From assembly GCA_023663635.1 (NCBI GenBank), contig JAMPHD010000021.1:1-44824 (forward strand): DNA of 44,824 nucleotides. The letters run 5' to 3'. Position numbers and translations under genes: made by a program. The DNA is from Acetatifactor muris (lineage in GTDB: Bacteria > Bacillota > Clostridia > Lachnospirales > Lachnospiraceae). This document shows positions 15,719-23,143 of the stretch, piece after piece; positions within the stretch are counted from its first letter, which is position 1; each line of letters opens with the position of its first letter. The notes beneath the pieces were generated by a model. It was not told the origin of the DNA. It saw only the letters and a list, made by a program, of their open reading frames with translations, and searched no databases.

Positions 15719-17341
15719 GTGATCGACACGGATAGAGCTTTATACGATGTGATCGTGATAGGAGGCGGGCCTGCGGGGCTCACCTCCGCCATTTATCTGG
15801 CAAGGGCCAGATACCGGGTGTTGGTGGTGGAAAAGGACAGATTCGGCGGCCAGATCACCATTACGGAGGAGATCGTCAATTACCCGGGGGTGGAGAAGGC
15901 CGGCGGAGCGGGTCTCACGGAGACTATGTATCGACAGGCCCGACACTTCGGCGCGGAATTTTTGTCTGCCCGCGTGACGGAGATTGAGATTCAAGACAAA
16001 GTAAAGAAGATCAAAACGGATTCCGGAGAGGAGTACCAGGCTCTGGGAATTGTTTTGGCCGTGGGTGCCGGCCCCCGCAAGATCGGATTTCAGGGAGAGA
16101 AGGAATTTCAGGGCAGAGGGGTGGCCTATTGCGCCACCTGTGACGGTGAGTTTTTTACAGGAAAGGAAGTTTTGGTCATCGGCGGAGGGTTCGCCGCCGT
16201 GGAGGAGTCGATCTTTCTCACAAAATATGCCTCCAAAGTCACCGTGATCGTGCGGGATGGGGAGTTTAGCTGCGCCGCCGGGGTGGCGGAGAAACTGAAA
16301 AGTCATCCGGAGATCACCGTGCATTTTCACACGGAACTGCAATCCGTCTCGGGGGAGAGATTTGTGGAGCACGCGGTCCTTCGCAACAATGAGACGGGAG
16401 AGGAATGGGCGTACGACTCCGCGGACGGACAGACTTTCGGCGTCTTTGTCTTCGCGGGATATGAACCTGCCACCAAGTGGCTGCATGGCATGGTGAGTTT
16501 GAATGAACAGGGCTATATACTGACAGACAGGGAACAGGCGACGGATGTGGCAGGCGTTTACGCCGCGGGAGATGTGTGTGTCAAAGGTCTGCGTCAGGTG
16601 GTCACCGCCGTGGGAGACGGGGCCGTGGCGGCCACTTCTCTGGAGCATTACGTCTCGAAGCTGCGGGAGGAACTTGGAATGCCCAAGGCTGAATCGCAAA
16701 GGAATACGGAAGAGGAGCAGGGCGAGGGGATGCCTGCGGCCCCCGGATTTCTCGATGAGAACCTGCGGGAAAATCTGCGACAGGTGTTTGCAAGGTTTCA
16801 AAACCGGGTGACGGTGGCGGCGGTGGTGAACGGATCCGGCGCGTCTGCGGAACTGGAGAGTTTCGTGCGGGAGTTGGAGGGAATGGATGAGAAAGTGGAG
16901 ATTTTGGTGGAGCATGCCCCGGAGGAGCTTCCCTATCTGGAGATCCGCAGAGGCGATGTTGCCACCGGGATCCGCTATTACAGCGTCCCGGGCGGACATG
17001 AGTTCAATTCCTTTGTGTTGGCGCTCTATAATACGGCGGGACCGGGAAGGGAGCTGAGCGAAGGAGCGCGAAAACGGATCGCGGCGTTTCAGAAAAGTCA
17101 CAACATTCGGATCATGACCACGCTCTCCTGTACCAACTGTCCGGATGTGGTCGCGGGCACACAGCAGATCGCGGTGCTCTCGGACAAGGTTTCCGCGTGG
17201 ATGTATGATCTGGCCAAATTCCCCGAATATCGGGACAAGTACGGCATCATGGCCGTACCCTGCATGATCCTGGACGATGACCGCACCTACTTTGGCCGGA
17301 AATCCATGGAAGAACTCATTGCGATACTCGAACAGACATGA
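15719..17341 (+). CDS. AhpF-like NAD(P)H:peroxiredoxin reductase with C-terminal thioredoxin-fold domain
   Basis: A 540-residue flavoprotein, GTG start at 15719 just after the ahpC stop, with AGGA about 8 nt upstream. Residues 1-315 are thioredoxin-reductase-like: FAD site VIVIGGGPAGLTSAIYLAR, redox pair C138-x2-C141 in AYCATCDGEFF, NAD(P) site VLVIGGGFAAVEES, and AAGDVCVKGLRQVVTAVGDG. A charged linker (about 325-350) leads to a C-terminal module resembling the AhpF N-terminal domain, with LSCTNCPDVVAGTQQIAVLS holding C471 and C474. The domain order is thus the reverse of classical AhpF. It should pass electrons from NAD(P)H through the C-terminal dithiol to AhpC. Confidence 0.9.
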   Translation: MIDTDRALYDVIVIGGGPAGLTSAIYLARARYRVLVVEKDRFGGQITITEEIVNYPGVEKAGGAGLTETMYRQARHFGAEFLSARVTEIEIQDKVKKIKTDSGEEYQALGIVLAVGAGPRKIGFQGEKEFQGRGVAYCATCDGEFFTGKEVLVIGGGFAAVEESIFLTKYASKVTVIVRDGEFSCAAGVAEKLKSHPEITVHFHTELQSVSGERFVEHAVLRNNETGEEWAYDSADGQTFGVFVFAGYEPATKWLHGMVSLNEQGYILTDREQATDVAGVYAAGDVCVKGLRQVVTAVGDGAVAATSLEHYVSKLREELGMPKAESQRNTEEEQGEGMPAAPGFLDENLRENLRQVFARFQNRVTVAAVVNGSGASAELESFVRELEGMDEKVEILVEHAPEELPYLEIRRGDVATGIRYYSVPGGHEFNSFVLALYNTAGPGRELSEGARKRIAAFQKSHNIRIMTTLSCTNCPDVVAGTQQIAVLSDKVSAWMYDLAKFPEYRDKYGIMAVPCMILDDDRTYFGRKSMEELIAILEQT

Positions 17342-17347
17342 TATAAT
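17319..17347 (+). promoter_or_regulatory. Promoter at the end of the reductase gene
   Basis: TTGCGA (17319-17324), a 17-nt spacer, perfect TATAAT (17342-17347). The -10 overlaps the left end of the large inverted repeat at 17344-17406, so transcription of the YhfC-like gene would begin inside that repeat. Confidence 0.6.
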
Positions 17348-17406
17348 AGCCGCAGAGGAAAATCAAGCGCCCCTGAAAGGGGCATTTGATTTTCCTGCGG
17401 CTATTA
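17344..17406 (+). terminator. Large nested inverted repeat, probable terminator or attenuator
   Basis: Outer arms TAATAGCCGCAG / CTGCGGCTATTA (12 bp), middle arms GAAAATCAA / TTGATTTTC (9 bp) with an AG bulge, inner arms GCCCC / GGGGC around a TGAAA loop. The inner stem followed by ATTTGATTTT is a standard intrinsic terminator for the ahpC operon, and the A-rich left arm makes it bidirectional. Confidence 0.75.
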
Positions 17407-17410
17407 ACGA

Positions 17411-17458
17411 GCAAGCGTCCGATGCAATCGGACGGGGAGCGCGGCAGCGCGAGCTTGC
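17411..17458 (+). other. Predicted three-way-junction RNA element in the YhfC-like gene leader
   Basis: An outer helix GCAAGC (17411-17416) / GCTTGC (17453-17458) encloses two hairpins. The first is CGTCCGAT-GCA-ATCGGACG (17416-17434), a perfect stem. The second is GCGC-GGCA-GCGC (17439-17450). It ends 12 nt before the AGGAGG of the next gene. I recognise no known riboswitch class. Confidence 0.5.
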
Positions 17459-17482
17459 GAGTGAGATGTAGGAGGTATCCAT

Positions 17483-18304
17483 ATGTTGTATGCGGTAGAA
17501 TCGGTTCCGGGCGCCAACATGACAGCCATAATCGGCGTGCTGTGTTTCTGTTTCCTGTTTCCCATTATCCTGTGCGTATTTTGGAAACTGCGCACCAAGG
17601 CCAATCTGTCCTCCTTTTTTATCGGCTGTGGGACATTTATCGTGTTTGCGCTGATATTGGAGCAGATCCTGCACAGTGTGGTGTTCATGCTGACGGGAAC
17701 CCTGCTCACGGACAATATGTGGTTTTACGCGCTGTACGGCGGCTTGGCGGCGGGACTGTTTGAGGAGACCGGGCGCCTGTTGGCCATGCGTTTTCTGATG
17801 AAGAAAAATCTGAATCGGCAAAATGCCGTTCTGTACGGCATCGGACACGGAGGAGTGGAGGCCATGCTGGTCACGGGATTGGCTTATGTCTCCAATCTGA
17901 TCATGGCGGTGACCATCAACGCGGGCGGCTTGAATACCATTTTGGCACAGGTGGACGAAAATACCGCAAATACGCTGTACGCGCAGCTCTCCCAACTTTG
18001 GACGCTGTCTGCGGGCGATTTTCTTTTGGCGGGTGTGGAGCGTCTGTCTGCCGTCACTTTGCATATCGTTCTGTCCTACATGGTATATCGCGCGGTGAGG
18101 GGGCGCAAGATCCCATGGTATCTTGCGGCCGTGGGGATTCATTTCGCGATGGACGCGGGCACCATACTGCTGCTCAGGGTGTGCGGGCTTTCCACGTTGG
18201 CGGTGGAGGGAATCCTTCTTGCGGCCGTGGCGGTGATGCTGATCTGCATGATCCGGGCGTACCGCAGGGAAAACGTTGACAGGGATAAGAGGATTGTGGA
18301 ATAA
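17483..18304 (+). CDS. YhfC-family intramembrane metalloprotease-like protein
   Basis: A 273-residue protein with about seven membrane helices. The ATG at 17483 has GGAGG 7 nt upstream. The family motifs are FEETGRLLAMRFLM (EExxR type) in the third to fourth helix and YGIGHGGVEAMLVTG, with a further His in AAVGIHFAMDAG. This is the layout of YhfC and related CPBP/PrsW-like intramembrane proteases, whose substrates are mostly unknown. The gene stands alone behind a strongly structured leader (17344-17458), so its expression may be attenuated. The end is convergent with the minus-strand toxin gene, with only about 30 nt between. Confidence 0.82.
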   Translation: MLYAVESVPGANMTAIIGVLCFCFLFPIILCVFWKLRTKANLSSFFIGCGTFIVFALILEQILHSVVFMLTGTLLTDNMWFYALYGGLAAGLFEETGRLLAMRFLMKKNLNRQNAVLYGIGHGGVEAMLVTGLAYVSNLIMAVTINAGGLNTILAQVDENTANTLYAQLSQLWTLSAGDFLLAGVERLSAVTLHIVLSYMVYRAVRGRKIPWYLAAVGIHFAMDAGTILLLRVCGLSTLAVEGILLAAVAVMLICMIRAYRRENVDRDKRIVE

Positions 18305-18335
18305 TACAAAACCCGCAGCCGTAACGATCAAATAC

Positions 18336-18668
18336 TTACCGGGGTTCAGAGTTTATGTTGCTTTCGATATCTTGTCCACCATATACAATGCGGATTACGG
18401 TAACAGTATAAATATTAGAATCTGCCAAATAGTAGACAACATAGTTATCAACAGGTACTTTATGCATCTGCATACTTTTCCAAGGTTCCCAATCGACAAT
18501 GGAGTATCGCATTGGCATGAAATCAAGCGAACGGATTTCTTTTCGAATTCGATTTACCTGATTTAATGCGGTATCCGGTGCCTGTAATCCATAGGCGATA
18601 TGAGAATATATTTTTCGTATATCCTCCAATGCTTCAGGAGAATAAATTACCCGGTAGTTGTCACTCAT
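18336..18668 (-). CDS. RelE/ParE-family toxin (second TA pair)
   Basis: A 110-residue protein: MSDNYRVIYSPEALEDIRKI, a helical hairpin (about 13-48) including NQVNRIRKEIRSLDFMPMRY, then a strand-rich half with MQMHKVPVDNYVVYYLADS and VTVIRIVYGGQDIE. This is the standard RelE/ParE plan, closest in feel to the plasmid-stabilisation type. The start overlaps the antitoxin stop by 4 nt (ATGA), so the genes are coupled. AT content is higher than in the flanking genes, indicating a small transferred module. Target (mRNA or gyrase) unknown. Confidence 0.85.
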   Translation of the reverse strand: MSDNYRVIYSPEALEDIRKIYSHIAYGLQAPDTALNQVNRIRKEIRSLDFMPMRYSIVDWEPWKSMQMHKVPVDNYVVYYLADSNIYTVTVIRIVYGGQDIESNINSEPR

Positions 18669-18970
18669 ATACCAAACTCCCTGGCGAGCTCTGCATCAAC
18701 CTCATCCGCAGTGTAGGTTTGACCTGAATTTAGGGAATTGATTCCTTTCATGAGTTCGGCATCTGTTTCAGTGCGGCTCATGCCACCGATAGCTGTAGGT
18801 TTTGCCGATGATAAATGCAAATCAAGAGGAAGTCCCCTCGTTAGTACGATTTGACTGTAAAGCATTTGAATGGCGCCGGATGGAGAAATCCCAAGCTGTT
18901 TCAGAATACTTTCAGCATTTGTCTTTAATTCGGAATCTATTCTTGCATAAACCGCAGTTGTATTTGCCAT
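18665..18970 (-). CDS. RelB/DinJ-family antitoxin (second TA pair)
   Basis: A 101-residue protein. I chose the ATG at 18970 (MANTTAVYARIDSELKTNAE), which has AGGAG about 10 nt upstream; a GTG at 18979 is too close to that site. The N-terminus is the ribbon-helix-helix DNA-binding motif of RelB/DinJ (VYARIDSELKTNAESILKQL, then GISPSGAIQMLYSQIV), and the C-terminus (TADEVDAELAREF) is the toxin-binding tail. It should repress its own operon by binding the palindrome at 19005-19026 that overlaps the -35 region. Confidence 0.88.
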   Translation of the reverse strand: MANTTAVYARIDSELKTNAESILKQLGISPSGAIQMLYSQIVLTRGLPLDLHLSSAKPTAIGGMSRTETDAELMKGINSLNSGQTYTADEVDAELAREFGI

Positions 18971-18992
18971 AAAGATCACACTCCTTTTTTAT

Positions 18993-19026
18993 AGTATACC
19001 CATGTTTGCTTGCAAACGCAAGCAAA
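18993..19026 (-). promoter_or_regulatory. TA promoter with palindromic operator
   Basis: On the minus strand: TTGCGT (19016-19021), a 17-nt spacer, TATACT (18993-18998). A perfect palindrome, TTTGCTTGC-AAAC-GCAAGCAAA (19005-19026), covers the -35 and part of the spacer, the usual place for a RelB operator. Confidence 0.75.
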
Positions 19027-19114
19027 ACAGCAAAAGTTTTCCTTTTACGTCAGAGTCTTGGATTTTGGTGAAAAGGAGTTTTTCGAGATGTCATAAGATT
19101 TTATACTTCTTTTA

Positions 19115-19143
19115 TTGATTTATAAATTTTATTGGGATATGAT
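19115..19143 (+). promoter_or_regulatory. Sigma-A promoter for the ABC exporter leader
   Basis: TTGATT (19115-19120), a 17-nt spacer, TATGAT (19138-19143). The predicted start near 19150 gives a leader of roughly 218 nt before the first exporter gene. Confidence 0.65.
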
Positions 19144-19149
19144 GGAAAG

Positions 19150-19367
19150 TAGATTGAAAAATAAGCTTGATAGCTTATTTTTCAATCGCCTATTTGTTTC
19201 TGAGCAAAACAAATAGCCTTGATGGCAGACGAGAGATCGCCTTTGCGAATTTCTCGTCGCCTCTTCGCGACAAGTCGCTCAGAAATGAGGAGTAGTTTGA
19301 CTGATATCATATCCCTTTTTTGTGTATCAAAAGGCATATTATGAATGGCAAGGAGTGATGACACAGG
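19150..19367 (+). promoter_or_regulatory. Multi-hairpin regulatory leader of the ABC exporter operon
   Basis: Four consecutive hairpins: H1 GATTGAAAAATAAGC with its perfect complement (19152-19187, 15 bp); H2 CTATTTGTTT/AAACAAATAG with loop CTGAGCA (19190-19216); H3 (19228-19258, about 13 bp with one bulge, loop CTTT); H4 GCGAC-AA-GTCGC (19267-19278). The H2 loop and arm (TTTCTGAGC, 19197-19205) are complementary to GCTCAGAAA (19277-19285), which competes with H4. T6 follows at 19316-19321. No ordinary gene is present; a 19-codon frame opens at 19285 without a ribosome site. An attenuator or unknown riboswitch is the likeliest reading. Confidence 0.6.
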
Positions 19368-21119
19368 ATGATCAAGACATTGTTAAAACAGGTGAAGGAG
19401 TTTAAGCGGGACTCTTTTCTGACGCCGATCTTTATGGTGTTGGAAGTGCTGATGGAGACGCTGATCCCCTTTCTCATGGCATCCATGATCGACAATGGCG
19501 TGGAGATGGGCAATCAGCCCTATATCTTCAAGGTGGGCGCCCTGATGTTGGTGTTGGCCGCGGTGGGCCTGTGGGCCGGCATCATGGGAGGGACTCATGG
19601 CGCCCGAGCCTCCACGGGATTCGGAAGGAATCTGAGGGAGGCCATGTACACCAATATCCAGACATTTTCTTTTTCCAACATAGACAAATTTTCCACTGCG
19701 GGACTGGTGACGAGACTGACCACGGATGTGACCAATATCCAGAACGCTTATCAGATGATCCTGCGCATGTGTGTGCGCGCGCCCATCAGTCTGATCTGCG
19801 CCATGGCGATGGCTTTCTTCATCAACGCGAGGGTGGCGAGCATCTACCTGATAGCCGTGGTGATCCTGGCGTGCTGTCTGGCGGTGATCGTGCGCTTTGC
19901 CATGCGATACTTTACCCAAGTGTTCAAGAAATATGACGATCTGAACGCCAGTGTGCAGGAGAACGTGACGGCGCAGCGCGTGGTGAAGGCGTTCGTGCGC
20001 GAGGACTATGAGATCGACAAGTTCCACAAGGCCAGCGGCAATATCTACAATATGTTCGTGAAGGCGGAGAAGGTGCTGGCCTTCAACTCCCCGCTGATGC
20101 AGATGACGGTGTACTCCTGTATCCTGCTGATCAGTTGGATCGGGGCCAAGATGATCGTGGGCGGCTCCCTGAGCACCGGAGAACTCACCAGTCTGCTGAG
20201 TTATTGCATGAATATTCTGATGAATCTGATGATGCTCTCCATGGTATTTGTCATGATCACCATGAGCGTGGCCAGCGCCAGACGTATCTGCGAGGTGTTG
20301 GACGAGAAGGCGGATCTGTGCAATCCGGAGGATCCCGTATATGAGGTTCCGGATGGCAGCATCCGTTTCGAGGACGTGACTTTCCGCTATAACGCTAACA
20401 GCGAGAGCCCCGTTCTGGATCATATCAATCTGAATATCGCGGCCGGAGAGACCATCGGCATTCTGGGCGGTACGGGAAGTTCCAAGACCAGTCTGGTGAA
20501 TCTGATCAGCCGTCTCTATGACGTGTCCGAGGGGACTGTATACGTGGGCGGACGGGATGTGCGGGAGTACGATATGGAGACCCTGCGCAATCAGGTGTCC
20601 GTGGTGCTGCAGAAAAATGTGCTGTTTTCGGGCACGATCCTGGAAAATCTCCGCTGGGGCGATGAGAACGCCACGGAGGAGGAATGTAGGAGGGCCTGCC
20701 GTCTGGCCTGCGCCGATGAGTTCATCGAGCGTATGCCGGAAGGGTATAATACCTATATCGAGCAGGGGGGCAGCAATGTGTCCGGTGGTCAGAAACAGCG
20801 GCTGTGCATTGCCAGAGCCCTCTTGAAGAAACCGAAAGTGTTGATCTTGGACGACAGCACCAGCGCGGTGGACACCGCGACGGATGCACGGATCCGCAAG
20901 GCTTTTGCCACGGAGATCCCCGGCACCACCAAGATCATCATCGCGCAGAGGGTCTCGAGTATTCAGGACGCGGACCATATCATCGTGATGGAGGGCGGCC
21001 GGGTGAACGCGGTGGGCACCCACGAGGAGCTGCTCGCGGGCAATGAGATCTACCGCGAGGTGTACGAAGCACAGACCGGCGGCAGCGGTGATTTTGACGA
21101 GAAGGGAGGGGAACTCTGA
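19368..21119 (+). CDS. Heterodimeric ABC exporter subunit with degenerate catalytic residue (BmrC/YheI-like)
   Basis: A 583-residue half transporter. Residues 1-310 hold six membrane helices; from about 330 is the nucleotide-binding domain with Walker A GGTGSSKTSL, signature NVSGGQKQR and Walker B VLILDDSTSAVD. The residue after the Walker B Asp is Asp rather than the catalytic Glu, as in the non-hydrolysing site of heterodimeric multidrug exporters (BmrC, LmrC, TM287). Its partner is encoded next, overlapping by 1 nt. AGGAG is 12 nt from the ATG at 19368. Substrates are typically drugs or lipids; none can be inferred. A long structured leader precedes the gene instead of the MarR gene often seen in such operons. 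Confidence 0.92.
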   Translation: MIKTLLKQVKEFKRDSFLTPIFMVLEVLMETLIPFLMASMIDNGVEMGNQPYIFKVGALMLVLAAVGLWAGIMGGTHGARASTGFGRNLREAMYTNIQTFSFSNIDKFSTAGLVTRLTTDVTNIQNAYQMILRMCVRAPISLICAMAMAFFINARVASIYLIAVVILACCLAVIVRFAMRYFTQVFKKYDDLNASVQENVTAQRVVKAFVREDYEIDKFHKASGNIYNMFVKAEKVLAFNSPLMQMTVYSCILLISWIGAKMIVGGSLSTGELTSLLSYCMNILMNLMMLSMVFVMITMSVASARRICEVLDEKADLCNPEDPVYEVPDGSIRFEDVTFRYNANSESPVLDHINLNIAAGETIGILGGTGSSKTSLVNLISRLYDVSEGTVYVGGRDVREYDMETLRNQVSVVLQKNVLFSGTILENLRWGDENATEEECRRACRLACADEFIERMPEGYNTYIEQGGSNVSGGQKQRLCIARALLKKPKVLILDDSTSAVDTATDARIRKAFATEIPGTTKIIIAQRVSSIQDADHIIVMEGGRVNAVGTHEELLAGNEIYREVYEAQTGGSGDFDEKGGEL

Positions 21120-23053
21120 TGGCTGAACAAAGAGGCGCAAGGGGACCGGCGTTCGGCCCCGGAAGACGTGCTCCCATGGGCGTGCGTCCCAAAATCGAAA
21201 ATCCCGGAAAGGTGTTTCGGCGCATTCTGGGCTATGTGTTCCAAAAATACGGCATTCAGTGTCTGATCGTGCTGTTCTGTATTGCGGGCAGTGTGTTGGC
21301 CAATGTGCAGGGTACCTTATTCTTAAAGACTTTGATCGACGACTATATCAAGCCCCTGCTGACGCAGCCGCAGCCGGATTTCGGCCCGCTGCTCGCGGCC
21401 ATGGGGAGGGTGGCGGTCTTTTACCTGTTGGGCGCCGTCTGTGCCTACACGCAGGCACGGCTCATGCTGGTGGTGACGCAGGGCACCATGAAACATCTCA
21501 GGGATGATATGTTTGCCCATATGTCCAAGCTGCCCATCAAATATTTTGACACTCATACCCACGGGGATATCATGTCGGTGTACACCAACGACATCGATAC
21601 CCTGCGGCAGATGATCAGCCAGAGCATCCCGCAGATGATCAACAGTGTGATCACGGTGGTCAGCGTGTTCGCGAGCATGATCAGCCTGAATATTCCTCTG
21701 ACCGTGCTGACTCTGGTGATGGTGGGGATCATGATGTTCACCACCAAAAATGTGGTGGGACGCAGCGGCAAATATTTCAGAGTGCAGCAGGAGGCGTTGG
21801 GCAAGATCAACGGTTTCATAGAGGAGCGCATGGCGGGACAGAAGGTGGTCAAGGTCTTCTGCCATGAGGAGAAGAGCAAAGAAGAGTTCAGGGAATTGAA
21901 TGACGCTCTGTTCGACTGTTCCTACAACGCCAACAAATTCGCCAATCTGATGGGCCCCATCAACGCGCAGTTGGGAAATCTGAGCTATGTGGTGGTGGCC
22001 TGTGCGGGCAGCGTGCTGGCGCTGAACGGGATCGGCGGTTTCACCCTGGGCGGTCTGGTGAGTTTCCTCACCTTCAACAAGAGCTTTAACATGCCCATCA
22101 ATCAGGTGAGTCAGCAGCTCAACAGCATCGTCATGGCCCTCGCCGGCGGCAAGAGAGTGTTTGACCTGTTGGATGAGGAGGAGGAGACGGATCAGGGCTA
22201 TGTGACTTTAGTGCGCGTGAGAAAAGAGGACGGAAAGCTTGTGGAGTGCGCCGAGCGCACCGGCATGTGGGCGTGGAAACACACTCATCAGGCGGACGGC
22301 TCCGTGGACTATGTGGAACTTCAGGGCGATGTGGTGTTCGACGGCGTGGACTTCGGCTACACGGACGAGAAGATGGTGCTGCATGATATCCGCATGTACG
22401 CGCAGCCCGGACAGAAGATCGCGTTTGTGGGATCCACCGGCGCCGGCAAGACCACCATCACCAATCTGATCAACCGTTTTTATGATATACAGGACGGCAA
22501 GATTCGGTATGACGGCATCAATGTCAATAAGATCAAAAAGGCGGATCTGCGCCGCTCTCTGGGGATCGTGCTGCAGGATACCCATCTGTTCACGGACACG
22601 GTGATGGAAAATATCCGTTTCGGCAAATTGGACGCCACGGACGCGGAGGTGATCGCCGCCGCCAAACTGGCCAACGCAGACGGATTCATCCGTCAGCTCC
22701 CGGACGGGTACAACACGGTGCTCACCGGGGACGGGGCCAATCTGAGCCAGGGGCAGAGACAGCTCTTGGCCATCGCGAGAGCCGCCGTGGCGGATCCGCC
22801 GGTGCTGATCCTGGATGAGGCCACCAGCTCCATCGACACCCGCACGGAGAAGATCGTGCAGGACGGCATGGATAAGCTCATGAGCGGGAGGACCACTTTC
22901 GTCATCGCCCACAGGCTTTCCACGGTGCGCAACAGCGACTGCATCATGGTGCTTGAGCAGGGGCGCATCATCGAGCGCGGCACCCACGAGGAGCTGTTGG
23001 AGGAGAAAGGACGGTATTATCAGCTCTATACGGGAAATGCCATAGCGGAATAA
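21119..23053 (+). CDS. Heterodimeric ABC exporter subunit with active site (BmrD/YheH-like)
   Basis: A 644-residue half transporter. Its ATG overlaps the previous stop (TGATG) with GGGAGGGG upstream. A cytoplasmic N-terminal extension (about 40 residues) precedes six helices, then the nucleotide-binding domain: Walker A GSTGAGKTTI, signature NLSQGQRQL, Walker B VLILDEATSSID with the catalytic Glu. The signature is LSQGQ rather than LSGGQ, matching the asymmetric design in which one composite site is degenerate. An insertion of about 50 residues (VRVRKEDGKLVECAERTGMW and onwards) lies between the membrane part and the first strand of the nucleotide-binding domain. With the preceding subunit it forms one exporter. 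Confidence 0.92.
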   Translation: MAEQRGARGPAFGPGRRAPMGVRPKIENPGKVFRRILGYVFQKYGIQCLIVLFCIAGSVLANVQGTLFLKTLIDDYIKPLLTQPQPDFGPLLAAMGRVAVFYLLGAVCAYTQARLMLVVTQGTMKHLRDDMFAHMSKLPIKYFDTHTHGDIMSVYTNDIDTLRQMISQSIPQMINSVITVVSVFASMISLNIPLTVLTLVMVGIMMFTTKNVVGRSGKYFRVQQEALGKINGFIEERMAGQKVVKVFCHEEKSKEEFRELNDALFDCSYNANKFANLMGPINAQLGNLSYVVVACAGSVLALNGIGGFTLGGLVSFLTFNKSFNMPINQVSQQLNSIVMALAGGKRVFDLLDEEEETDQGYVTLVRVRKEDGKLVECAERTGMWAWKHTHQADGSVDYVELQGDVVFDGVDFGYTDEKMVLHDIRMYAQPGQKIAFVGSTGAGKTTITNLINRFYDIQDGKIRYDGINVNKIKKADLRRSLGIVLQDTHLFTDTVMENIRFGKLDATDAEVIAAAKLANADGFIRQLPDGYNTVLTGDGANLSQGQRQLLAIARAAVADPPVLILDEATSSIDTRTEKIVQDGMDKLMSGRTTFVIAHRLSTVRNSDCIMVLEQGRIIERGTHEELLEEKGRYYQLYTGNAIAE

Positions 23054-23059
23054 AAAAAC

Positions 23060-23087
23060 TTGCATTTGCGGTTTGATATGGTACAAT
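23060..23087 (+). promoter_or_regulatory. Extended -10 promoter for the peptide importer operon
   Basis: TTGCAT (23060-23065), 16-nt spacer, TACAAT (23082-23087) preceded by TGG, an extended -10. It lies 57 nt upstream of the binding-protein gene. Confidence 0.6.
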
Positions 23088-23143
23088 GAGGGTGACAATA
23101 GAATAATGAGAGGTCTGTTTGACGAAGAGGAGAAGCGAAAGTT

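Noticed and set aside
19285..19344. 19-codon frame as an attenuator leader peptide
   Set aside because: No Shine-Dalgarno precedes its ATG, so it is mentioned only as a possibility within the leader.
19383..21140. Minus-strand open frame of 585 codons
   Set aside because: Mirror of the first ABC exporter subunit; the product is His/Gln-rich nonsense.
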